DNA of 64,000 nucleotides from contig WGND01000004.1 of the NCBI GenBank assembly GCA_016124805.1, positions 62,001 to 126,000 on the forward strand, given 5' to 3'. The notes under the pieces were generated by a model. That model worked only from the letters and a program-made list of their open reading frames with translations, was not told the origin of the DNA and did no database searches. The stretch comes from Hyphomicrobiales bacterium (GTDB taxonomy: Bacteria; Pseudomonadota; Alphaproteobacteria; Parvibaculales; Parvibaculaceae). A program made the position numbers and the translations under genes. Of the stretch, positions 40,758-48,358 are shown in pieces; positions within the stretch are counted from its first letter, which is position 1, and every line of letters starts with the position of its first letter.

Positions 40758-42126
40758 GACTGACAGTCTCGCCTTTCGACTGATTGCGGGCGCCGCGCTG
40801 TGGAGTGCGATTGCGCTGATTGCCGGTGGCCTGCTGCTCTCGACAATCTTCCGCAATTCCGTCGAGCGCAGCTTTGACAGCCGCCTGGAAGTGCTGCTCG
40901 ACAGCCTGATTGCGACAACCGATGTGGGACCGGACGGACAGTTGAAGCGCTCGCGCGACCTGAGTGAATCCCGTTTTGATTTTGCCTATTCAGGCTGGTA
41001 CTGGCAGATCTGGCCGACCGCCAACCGCCCGGCGCTGCGCTCCCGCTCGCTGTTTGATGAATCGCTCGACATCAACGTGGCGCAGAATGTGGCGCGCGAT
41101 GCCCGCAGCATCAAGACCTTCGACATGAGCGGGCCGGAAGCCCAGAATCTGCGCGTGCTCGAACGCCGCGTGATGCTGCCGGGCTATGATGTGCCGGTCT
41201 CCTTTGCCGTGGCAGGCGACAAGGCGGAAATGCAGAACGAAATCCAGAGCTTCAATAACTGGACCATTGTCGCGCTGGGCGCGATGGGCGGCGGCATCAT
41301 CATCGCCATGCTCATTCAGGTGCGCTTCGGCTTGCAGCCGCTGGATCGCGTGCGCCGCGAACTGGCCGCGATCCGCTCGGGCAGGGCGACCAAGCTGGAA
41401 GGCAGCTTCCCCGTTGAAATCGAGCCGCTCGCCCAGGAACTGAACAGCCTGCTCGATGGCAATCGCGAAGTGCTGGAGCGCGCCCGCATGCATGTCGGCA
41501 ATCTTGCCCATGCGCTGAAAACACCGCTGAGCGTGCTGACCAATGAGGCCCATGGCCACAAGGACGGCTTTGGCGAGACGGTGACGCGGTCTGCCGCGCA
41601 AATGCGCGAACAGATCGACCATCATCTGGCGCGTGCCCGCATGGCCGCCTCGGCCAATGTGCTGGGTGTGAGCACGCCGGTGGGGCAGGTGCTCTCGCGC
41701 CTGACGCGGGCGCTTGAACGCATCTATGCCGATCGTGGCATCGAGATTGAACTGCACTGTCCCGATGAAGTGAGTTTTCGCGGCGAGGCGCAGGACCTGG
41801 AAGAAGTGACGGGCAATCTGCTCGACAATGCCTGCAAATGGGCCAACAGCGCGGTGCGTGTGACTGTGGTGGCAGCCGGGCCCAATGCCAAGGGCCGCCC
41901 GAGTTTTCATCTGGTGGTGGAGGATGACGGGCCGGGCCTGCCCGAAGAAGCCCGCCAGACCGCTCTTCAACGCGGCAAGAGGCTGGACGAATCCAAGCCC
42001 GGATCAGGCCTTGGCCTCTCCATCGTGACGGAGATCGCCGATCTTTATGGCGGCGCGCTGACGCTCGCCAATTCCGATATGGGCGGCCTGAAGGCAAGCT
42101 TGCTGCTGCCCAGCACGGCAGATTGA
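40747..42126 (+). CDS. Sensor histidine kinase (FeuQ/PhoQ-like)
   Basis: 459 residues. Transmembrane segments at about 11-35 and 171-192 enclose a periplasmic sensor domain of about 135 residues. A HAMP region precedes the dimerisation domain with His255 in HVGNLAHALKTPLSVLTNEA; the NLAHALKTPL H-box is typical of PhoQ/FeuQ kinases. The ATPase domain has an N-box (LLDNACKWA) and GSGLGLSIV. FeuPQ of rhizobia is required for cyclic glucan export, so a periplasmic or envelope signal is plausible, but this is inference from family resemblance. It is coupled to the response regulator. Confidence 0.88.
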   Translation: MPFKTDSLAFRLIAGAALWSAIALIAGGLLLSTIFRNSVERSFDSRLEVLLDSLIATTDVGPDGQLKRSRDLSESRFDFAYSGWYWQIWPTANRPALRSRSLFDESLDINVAQNVARDARSIKTFDMSGPEAQNLRVLERRVMLPGYDVPVSFAVAGDKAEMQNEIQSFNNWTIVALGAMGGGIIIAMLIQVRFGLQPLDRVRRELAAIRSGRATKLEGSFPVEIEPLAQELNSLLDGNREVLERARMHVGNLAHALKTPLSVLTNEAHGHKDGFGETVTRSAAQMREQIDHHLARARMAASANVLGVSTPVGQVLSRLTRALERIYADRGIEIELHCPDEVSFRGEAQDLEEVTGNLLDNACKWANSAVRVTVVAAGPNAKGRPSFHLVVEDDGPGLPEEARQTALQRGKRLDESKPGSGLGLSIVTEIADLYGGALTLANSDMGGLKASLLLPSTAD

Positions 42127-42233
42127 GGCTCCGTTCCCTGAACGCCAGATGAATATCGCATTCAGGCCCCGCTCAAGGGTATGGGCGCATTGTGTCCCTC
42201 ATTGGAGATCAACTCCGGAAAAGGGATACGAAA

Positions 42234-42782
42234 ATGAAAAGCATTCGTCTTATGACAGTCGCGCTAATGGCCGCCTCGCTCACATTGGGTGCTGGTGCCG
42301 CCTCGGCCCGCGACTACAATGATTATGGCTATGGCAATCAGGGCTATGGCCAGAATTACGATCGCGGCTATGACCAGCCCAGCCGCAACAATCCGGTCGG
42401 CCTGATCGGTGGCGCGCTGCTGGGCGGCCTGCTGGGCTCGCAGTTTGGCGGCGGTGACGGCAAACTCTGGACGACGGGTGCCGGTGTGCTGCTCGGTGCC
42501 GTGATCGGCAACCGCGTGGGCGCCAATCTCAACCGCAATGACCAGCGCTATCTCGGCGATGCCTCTTACAACAGCTTTGAAAGCGGTCAGCGCTCCAGCT
42601 GGCGCAACCCGGATAATGGCAATTACGGCTATGTCCAGCCGGTGCGCAGCTATCGCAGCAATGGCGGCAGCTACTGCCGCGAGTTCCAGCAGACGATTTA
42701 TATCGATGGCCGCGCCCGCAATGGCTATGGCACAGCCTGCCGCCAGAGCGATGGCAGCTGGCAGATCGTCAGCGACCGCTAA
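42234..42782 (+). CDS. Glycine-zipper surface protein
   Basis: 182 residues: a Sec signal peptide (1-25, ending GAASARD), a Tyr/Gly/Asn-rich stretch (DYNDYGYGNQGYGQNYDRGY, about 26-45), two glycine-zipper helices (GLIGGALLGGLLGSQFGGG, about 55-73, and GAGVLLGAVIGNRVGANL), and a C-terminal domain (SYCREFQQTIYIDGRARNGY) with two cysteines in CREF and TACRQSDGSW. This is the pattern of RT0821/Lpp0805-like outer-surface proteins, widespread in alphaproteobacteria, of unknown function. The ATG at 42234 is preceded by AAGGGATACG. A terminator and small-gene unit follow on the opposite strand. Confidence 0.82.
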   Translation: MKSIRLMTVALMAASLTLGAGAASARDYNDYGYGNQGYGQNYDRGYDQPSRNNPVGLIGGALLGGLLGSQFGGGDGKLWTTGAGVLLGAVIGNRVGANLNRNDQRYLGDASYNSFESGQRSSWRNPDNGNYGYVQPVRSYRSNGGSYCREFQQTIYIDGRARNGYGTACRQSDGSWQIVSDR

Positions 42783-42840
42783 TCCTTCCGCCTGCTGAAT
42801 GCCTCCCCCCGACGGATGCCGCTCCACCGGCGTCTGGACG

Positions 42841-42878
42841 TTAAAAGGCCGCCGCGCTCCCGAAGGAGTGCGGCGGCC
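42841..42878 (-). terminator. Strong minus-strand terminator with UUCG tetraloop
   Basis: Read on the minus strand: GGCCGCCGCACTCC-TTCG-GGAGCGCGGCGGCC then TTTTAA. The 14-base stem has one mismatch and a C(UUCG)G tetraloop. It ends a minus-strand transcript, most simply that of the small gene at 43007-43117, but it could also serve the surface-protein gene from the other side. Confidence 0.8.
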
Positions 42879-43006
42879 AGGTTGGGAACGGCTTAGACGC
42901 GACCTGCTTGTTGTGTTTGCTGGGTCGCCTCGTTTGCGCCGATCATTTCAAGATCAACCAGTCAGCGCGTAAGGAAAGGACCACCGCGCGACTGAGGATG
43001 TCCTGG

Positions 43007-43117
43007 TCAGGCTGCAAGGGGTCCAGAGATGTCCGCCCTCGCATGCCTCACCTCACGATCCAAAGTTGAGATCGAAATGTTGGCAATGGCAAACGGTGTC
43101 AGGTAGCCGTTAGACAT
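43007..43117 (-). CDS. Small 36-residue protein with a consensus ribosome binding site
   Basis: A short frame encoding MSNGYLTPFAIANISISTLD then REVRHARADISGPLAA and a TGA. The ATG is preceded by AAAGGAGGTGATCC, a near-perfect Shine-Dalgarno that would rarely arise by chance. Upstream is a TTGACG (43179-43184) suited to a -35; downstream a strong minus-strand terminator lies at 42841-42878, giving a separate transcript of about 300 bases. The peptide is soluble-looking, with a hydrophobic first half and a charged second half. I recognise no family. The 130 bases between stop and terminator are unassigned and can fold (AGTCGCGCG/CGCGCTGACT). It may alternatively be a leader peptide or part of a regulatory RNA. 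Confidence 0.6.
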   Translation of the reverse strand: MSNGYLTPFAIANISISTLDREVRHARADISGPLAA

Positions 43118-43373
43118 TGGATCACCTCCTTTCCTTGTTAAACTCAGGGACCTGTAGCGTGAATCCAGAGAGCCCCCTCGTCAAGGGAATGTATGTGAAA
43201 ACTTTCAGACGACATCATGGGGTAGGAGAGAGTGGCGCTGTCGCGTTGTTTTTGGCGGCTGCGAGTCAAAAATTCAGCCTGCGGAGGGGCGCGAGGCGCG
43301 CGTCGATCGCGTGTCATCGCGAGACGGCTTGAGCGATTTGCACATTCGGTGACGAATCACCCCGATCCGGCGC
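43118..43373. other. Spacer between the small gene and the YihY-family gene
   Basis: 256 bases with no gene seen. It holds the candidate -35 TTGACG (43179-43184, minus strand, within CCCTTGACGAGG) for the small gene. The -10 is not clear: CACGCT at the 17-base position is weak. The part next to the YihY stop contains no obvious terminator, only GC-rich short palindromes such as GGCGCGAGGCGCGC. Confidence 0.4.
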
Positions 43374-44753
43374 CTATTTTGTGTCGCTGCCGGTCGCTTT
43401 GTCGGCCTGACCGGCCTCGGGCGGCACGCCATCATTGGCCAGAATGTCGGCCATGCTGATCCCGGCGAATTTCTCTTTCTCGATGCTGGTGAGCGCCTCG
43501 AAGCAGGCATCAAGCCGCTCATCACTGGCCAGCGAGTCATCGGGCAGGCTGTGGGCCTCGCGCTTGTTGCGCAGCGCCTGAAGGACATCGAGGAGATAGG
43601 TCTTCTCCGAGGGCCGGCCGGGCAGAACGGCAGCCGGGCTCGAAGCAGACAGGCTGACAAGCCCTTCCTTGCGCAGCGCCGAGATGATGCCGCCCAGCGC
43701 ATCCATGGGCAGATGCAGCCTTTGGGCAAGCGCCTCCTCGGTCCAGCTCGAGGTGCCCTTCTCGAAGGCCTCATGGACCAGCAGCATGGTATGAGCCCCC
43801 ATGCGCTCAATCTGCGGCATGGTGAGCACGCCAAGGCCCGCGATGGGCGAGAGGTGGCGGCGGTTCTGGTAATAGAAGGAAATGGCGCAGCCGCCGAGCA
43901 GGATGAGCCAGGCGGCATAGAGCCAGAGCATGAAGACAACGAGGCTGGCAAAGGCGGAATAGATCGCCACATATTGCGCCGAGCGCACCACAAAGGTGGC
44001 AAAGGCCCAGCCGATGGCGCCCCAGATGATGCCGGCCACAATCGCGCCGACAATGGCGGAGGAAATCTTGACCCGCGTATTGGGCACCATGGCATAGAGG
44101 AAGGTGAAGGCGGCAATCAGCATCACATAGGGCAGGAGACGCGTGGACTGCTGCACCAGAAACTGGATGGGGCCAAAGCTCGTGATGCTGTCGACCAGCG
44201 TGTTGGAAAGCGCGCCTGCCGCAATGCCCAGCAGCGTGAAGACGACAAGCGGCCCGATCAGGCCGAGGCTGACGATCTCGGTGAACTGGCGCGCCAGCGA
44301 GCGGTTCGATTCCACATGCCAGATGCTGTTGAAGGCTTCTTCAACCTTCTTGATCATGGAGAGGACGGTATAGACCAGAAAGGCAAAGCCGACCGTGCCG
44401 AGCACATTGGCATTGACCCGCTGGACGAATTCCATGACGCGTTCGGTGATTTCCGAGCCCTGCCCGCCAAGCGGCGCCAGAAAATCCGTCAGCATGCCCT
44501 GAATATAACTGTCGAAGCCGAAGGCGCGGAAAACGGCAAAGCCGATGGCAAGGGCCGGGACCAGCGAGAGCAGGGTGGTGTAGACCAGGCTCATGGCGCG
44601 CAGGCTGAGCGTGCCGCTCATCAGGTCGCGAATGACCACCCAGCCGATGCGCAGGAAAACAACAAGCCGCGCTTCCATCTTGGGTTTGTCGTCGGTCGAG
44701 CCTTCCCAGATGAAATCATGGGCCTGCTTGATCATCTCGCCTGTTGTCATCAT
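43374..44753 (-). CDS. YihY/BrkB-family inner-membrane protein
   Basis: 459 residues. Six or so transmembrane helices lie between about 40 and 295 (for example LSLRAMSLVYTTLLSLVPAL near 50-69, FAFLVYTVLSMIKKVEEAFN near 122-141, and WLILLGGCAISFYYQNRRHL near 262-281), with the NxIWHV-type motif as FNSIWHVESNRSLARQF. These are the YihY/virulence factor BrkB hallmarks; despite old names the family is not RNase BN and its function is unclear. The C-terminal 160 residues form a soluble winged-helix-like domain (EEALAQRLHLPMDALGGIIS), common in the family's longer members. It is divergent from the next gene. Confidence 0.9.
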   Translation of the reverse strand: MMTTGEMIKQAHDFIWEGSTDDKPKMEARLVVFLRIGWVVIRDLMSGTLSLRAMSLVYTTLLSLVPALAIGFAVFRAFGFDSYIQGMLTDFLAPLGGQGSEITERVMEFVQRVNANVLGTVGFAFLVYTVLSMIKKVEEAFNSIWHVESNRSLARQFTEIVSLGLIGPLVVFTLLGIAAGALSNTLVDSITSFGPIQFLVQQSTRLLPYVMLIAAFTFLYAMVPNTRVKISSAIVGAIVAGIIWGAIGWAFATFVVRSAQYVAIYSAFASLVVFMLWLYAAWLILLGGCAISFYYQNRRHLSPIAGLGVLTMPQIERMGAHTMLLVHEAFEKGTSSWTEEALAQRLHLPMDALGGIISALRKEGLVSLSASSPAAVLPGRPSEKTYLLDVLQALRNKREAHSLPDDSLASDERLDACFEALTSIEKEKFAGISMADILANDGVPPEAGQADKATGSDTK

Positions 44754-44986
44754 GTCGTGAAGCCTAGCTGTCTATGCTGCCTGAAACCACCGCATTGCGC
44801 GCTATTTTGGCACAAATTCCCTCTTGTTTTGATGAAGATGCGCAGGCAGAGCGCCAATCGGACCGAAAATGGCGCCAGTTTTATGCGCCGACACAAGGCT
44901 TTGTTAAACATGAGCCCCTAGGTTGGAGGCTCGTGCAATTTATGGGCGGGGGGCTCATGGCCTCACCGCGAATTCAGTTCGGGTCC

Positions 44987-46408
44987 ATGTCAACGAAACC
45001 TGACGTTTCTTTGAATCAGAAGCTGACCGAGTATCTGTCGACGCTGCCCACAAAAACCGTGGTGAAGCTCGCCTCAGGCCTCGAACGCGAACGCATGCGC
45101 GGCACCCAGGGTCTGCCCTATCGCGAAATTCTCGAAGGTCTGCGCCCGATCCTGGCCAAGCTGAAAGGCCCCCGGCCCGGCAAGGCCGATCCCATCCGCA
45201 AATTCTGTCAGCCCTTTGAAGACCTGCTGGTCAATGAGCACAGCCGCTACATGCCGCAGGGCCAGATCCAGCGCGCCACCATCATGCGTGTCTGGCGCTG
45301 GCTGGAAAAGGACCTGCTGCCCGACGCCATGCCTGATCTGGCGCGGCGCATTATCGACCACACGCTGAAGGGCGACCAGCTGTCGCTTGATGCGAGTGTG
45401 GCGGTGCTGCATGCGACAACGGCGGCGGCCATTCGCGAGGCGCTGGCCGAGGCGCGCAAGGATGTCGCCATGAAGCGGCGCATCGAAGAACAGCTGGGCG
45501 GCGAAAGCGGTCTGGAGGATGTCAGCGAGATTGCCGATGTGCTCGACATTGCCCCGTTGATGCTGACGCTGCAGGAAAGCCTGCCCCGGAAGATTGCTGA
45601 TTTCGACGAGGGCATGATTTCGGTGGCGCGCGATCTTTATGAGGCGGCCAGCGAGATGGCCCCGGATAGCGCGCTCTATATTCCCTTTGCGGTGATGAGC
45701 CGCCTGACCGACAGCTGGCAGATTTTGCGTCTGGCGCGGCGCATTGCCCATCAGCGCAATGACATGCTGATCAGCCGCAGCGAAATGGCTGTGCTCGGCG
45801 AGATGCATCTGGTCGAACTTGAAGACATTACCCAATCGGTTGAAACGCTTCGCCCCGGCCATATTGATCTTGATGACCTGCTCAAAAAGACCGAACGCTT
45901 CGTGCGGGTGTCCAAGGGCTTTACCGGCGAAATCGATATCCGCCGCTATGGCGAATGGGGACAGCGCGTGCTGGCCGCGCGCGCCCGCATGTCGGCCGTG
46001 ATCTCGCAGGAAATTTCGCGCTTTGAAAATGAATTGAACCGCGCCCTGCCATTGCAGCAGATCGGCGCCTATGGACGCGGCGCGCCGCTGCGTCCCGATG
46101 TGGCACGCGCGCCGGACGAGTTGCGCGTGGCGCGGGCCCGCAAATGCCTGCATTTCCTGCACGGCGCCATCGGGGTGACCGAATCCATCGGCGCGCTGAG
46201 CCATTGCAAATCGGTACTGGCGCAGATCACGACCTATCTGGCGAGCTATGAAGACCGGCTGCTGGAGGAAATCCGCAATGCGCGGGGGCCTGAACGGGCC
46301 CATGCCCAGCTCTATCTCGATATTGTCGCCGGTTTCCGCGATGAATTGGGGGCCGCCGATGAGGCCAATGTGCTGCGGCGCCGGGCGGCCATCGCGGCGC
46401 AGGGCTAG
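44987..46408 (+). CDS. Conserved-looking cytoplasmic protein of unknown function
   Basis: 473 residues from ATG 44987; ATG 44957 (10 codons earlier, behind GGGCGGGGGG) is an alternative, and the frame is open still further but there it looks non-coding. The sequence is soluble, helical and rich in Arg/Glu/Leu, with no signal, membrane segment or motif I recognise. Blocks such as LSTLPTKTVVKLASGLERER (near the start), PIRKFCQPFEDLLVNEHSRY and HGAIGVTESIGALSHCKSVL look like conserved family segments. I recall similar uncharacterised proteins in other alphaproteobacteria but cannot name them. It is divergent from the YihY gene and followed by a sensor kinase on the same strand after 81 bases. 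Confidence 0.75.
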   Translation: MSTKPDVSLNQKLTEYLSTLPTKTVVKLASGLERERMRGTQGLPYREILEGLRPILAKLKGPRPGKADPIRKFCQPFEDLLVNEHSRYMPQGQIQRATIMRVWRWLEKDLLPDAMPDLARRIIDHTLKGDQLSLDASVAVLHATTAAAIREALAEARKDVAMKRRIEEQLGGESGLEDVSEIADVLDIAPLMLTLQESLPRKIADFDEGMISVARDLYEAASEMAPDSALYIPFAVMSRLTDSWQILRLARRIAHQRNDMLISRSEMAVLGEMHLVELEDITQSVETLRPGHIDLDDLLKKTERFVRVSKGFTGEIDIRRYGEWGQRVLAARARMSAVISQEISRFENELNRALPLQQIGAYGRGAPLRPDVARAPDELRVARARKCLHFLHGAIGVTESIGALSHCKSVLAQITTYLASYEDRLLEEIRNARGPERAHAQLYLDIVAGFRDELGAADEANVLRRRAAIAAQG

Positions 46409-46489
46409 GCCCTCTTAACACAAATTTTCAGCTTTGCGACGTAAGCTCCCCCAAGGAGGCGACTGTCACTTGTCGTCGGGAGAAGTCGG

Positions 46490-48358
46490 TTGAGCCATAC
46501 GCGCGATGACAATTTGGAGATTGTTGGACTGCATGACCATAGTGGTGATGCGGTGCAGCGTGCCTATCTGTGGACCGGGGAATTCGCCTCCAAGTCGCTT
46601 GAGGACAGCTATGCCCAGAATGCACGGCAGGACACAAAGAACCGCCTGCTGACGGTGCAGCTTGGTGCCCTGTCTTTTCTGATCTGGGCCTGTTTTGACT
46701 ATATAACGCTCGGCACAAGTCCGTTGTTCTGGGCCCTGCTGGCGGGCCGTATCCTGACAGTTGTTGTGCTCGTCTATGGCATCTGGCGCTTCAGCCTTGG
46801 CAGCAGTCGTGACAATCTCTTTGCATGGATCACGCTCACCCAGGCGCTGATCTGCATCATTTCGCCGATCTCGCTCGCTGCCGGGCATATCGATTTTGCC
46901 ACCAGTGTGCTGAGCACGCTCGTCATCACCTTTGTCTATTATGTGGTCGTGCCCAACCGGCTGGTACCAAACCTCATATTGTCGATTACGCTGTGCCTCG
47001 GCCTTGTCGCCATCATGCCGGGCTTTGAGGGCATCAGCCTGAAGACGATGATTGAGGTGACTTTTCTTTTCATCATCATCAATGCCATTGGCTGTCAGGT
47101 CATTCGTGGTGCCAATCGGCTGCGCCGCAGCAATTACCTCACCATGCTGCGCCAGAGTGAACTGTTTGAGCAGCTGCGGTGCGAAATGGAGGTGCGTGAA
47201 GAAGCCGAGCTCGCCGTGCGCTCGACGGAAGAAAGCTTCCAGAGCATTTTCTATGCCGCGCCGATGCCGATTGCCCTGATTGATCGGGTAACCCTGAAGG
47301 TCATTCAGGCCAATCCCGCCGCCATATCACTCCTGGGTGTCGAAGATGAAGAACTGACAGAGATTGATGTGACGGATCTCTTTACCGACACGGCTGCGTT
47401 ACTCGAAATCCAGAAACGGCTGGATGAAAACACGATGGAAGGCCCCTTTGAGATTTGTCTGACGACGCGGGACGATGAATCGATCTGGGTCAACATATCG
47501 GTGGCACGGGTGCAGTTTGCCCGCCGCCCCGCCGCCCTTGTCGGCATGCAGGATGTGACCGCCAAACACAGGGAAGCCGAGGCCCTGCGCGAAGCGCGCG
47601 ACGAAGCGACGGCAGCCAGCCGGTCAAAATCGGAATTCCTTGCCAATATGAGCCATGAACTGCGCACGCCGCTCAATGCCATCATCGGCTTTTCAGAGAC
47701 CATTGAGCGCGAGATGTTCGGCCCTGTCGGCAATGCCCGATACCGCGAATATGCCGAGGACATTCACAATAGTGGTGTCCATCTCCTCAACCTGATCAAT
47801 GACATTCTCGATCTTTCCAAGATCGAGGCTGGTCATTTCATTCTGCATCCCGAGCAGGTCGAAGTCGGCACCATCACCAATGGCGCCTGCCGCATCGTGC
47901 AGCATCGCGCCGCGCAGTCCCGGATTGATGTGTGTCAGGAGATCGACGCGCCGGACATGCCCCTGATCGTGGATGAGCGCGCCATGAAACAGGTGCTCAT
48001 CAACCTCTTGTCCAACGCGGTGAAATTCAGCCCCGATGGCAGCGTGGTCACGCTCAAGGTCGAGCGTCGGTCGGACGGCGCGCGCCTCTCCGTCATCGAC
48101 CGCGGCGTCGGCATTGCGCAGGATGACATTCCGCGCGCGCTCGCGCCCTTCACCCAGCTCGACGGGTCGCTCTCGCGCATGCATGAAGGCACCGGCCTCG
48201 GCCTGCCGCTTGCCAAGCATCTGGTAGAGCTGCATGGCGGGACGCTGACGATTGACAGCGTCGTCGGCGCCGGGACAGCGGTGCATATCGATCTGCCGAA
48301 ATCCTGCATGGTTGAGACGCCGCCGCTGACAGAACAGCGCAACGGCATGTCAGCCTAG
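46490..48358 (+). CDS. PAS-domain sensor histidine kinase, DivJ/PleC-type
   Basis: 622 residues. Five or six transmembrane segments (about 57-78, 83-101, 110-131, 137-155, 160-177 and 187-205), a PAS domain (about 246-358, SFQSIFYAAPMPIALIDRVT) and a kinase core with His389 in SEFLANMSHELRTPLNAIIG. FGPVGNARYREYAEDIHNSG and LLNLINDILDLSKIEAGHF (19) are shared with the PleC/DivJ group that controls DivK in alphaproteobacteria. N-box LINLLSNAVKFSP and GTGLGLPLAKHL complete the ATPase. TTG at 46490 is used with GGGAGAAG upstream. No response regulator is adjacent, and it overlaps the convergent acylase stop by 4 bases. Confidence 0.87.
   Translation: MSHTRDDNLEIVGLHDHSGDAVQRAYLWTGEFASKSLEDSYAQNARQDTKNRLLTVQLGALSFLIWACFDYITLGTSPLFWALLAGRILTVVVLVYGIWRFSLGSSRDNLFAWITLTQALICIISPISLAAGHIDFATSVLSTLVITFVYYVVVPNRLVPNLILSITLCLGLVAIMPGFEGISLKTMIEVTFLFIIINAIGCQVIRGANRLRRSNYLTMLRQSELFEQLRCEMEVREEAELAVRSTEESFQSIFYAAPMPIALIDRVTLKVIQANPAAISLLGVEDEELTEIDVTDLFTDTAALLEIQKRLDENTMEGPFEICLTTRDDESIWVNISVARVQFARRPAALVGMQDVTAKHREAEALREARDEATAASRSKSEFLANMSHELRTPLNAIIGFSETIEREMFGPVGNARYREYAEDIHNSGVHLLNLINDILDLSKIEAGHFILHPEQVEVGTITNGACRIVQHRAAQSRIDVCQEIDAPDMPLIVDERAMKQVLINLLSNAVKFSPDGSVVTLKVERRSDGARLSVIDRGVGIAQDDIPRALAPFTQLDGSLSRMHEGTGLGLPLAKHLVELHGGTLTIDSVVGAGTAVHIDLPKSCMVETPPLTEQRNGMSA

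Noticed and set aside
42893-42946. 17-codon frame (MIGANEATQQTQQAGRV) downstream of the 36-residue small gene
   Set aside because: No ribosome binding site, very short and Gln-rich by chance composition. It may just be part of the 3' untranslated stretch.
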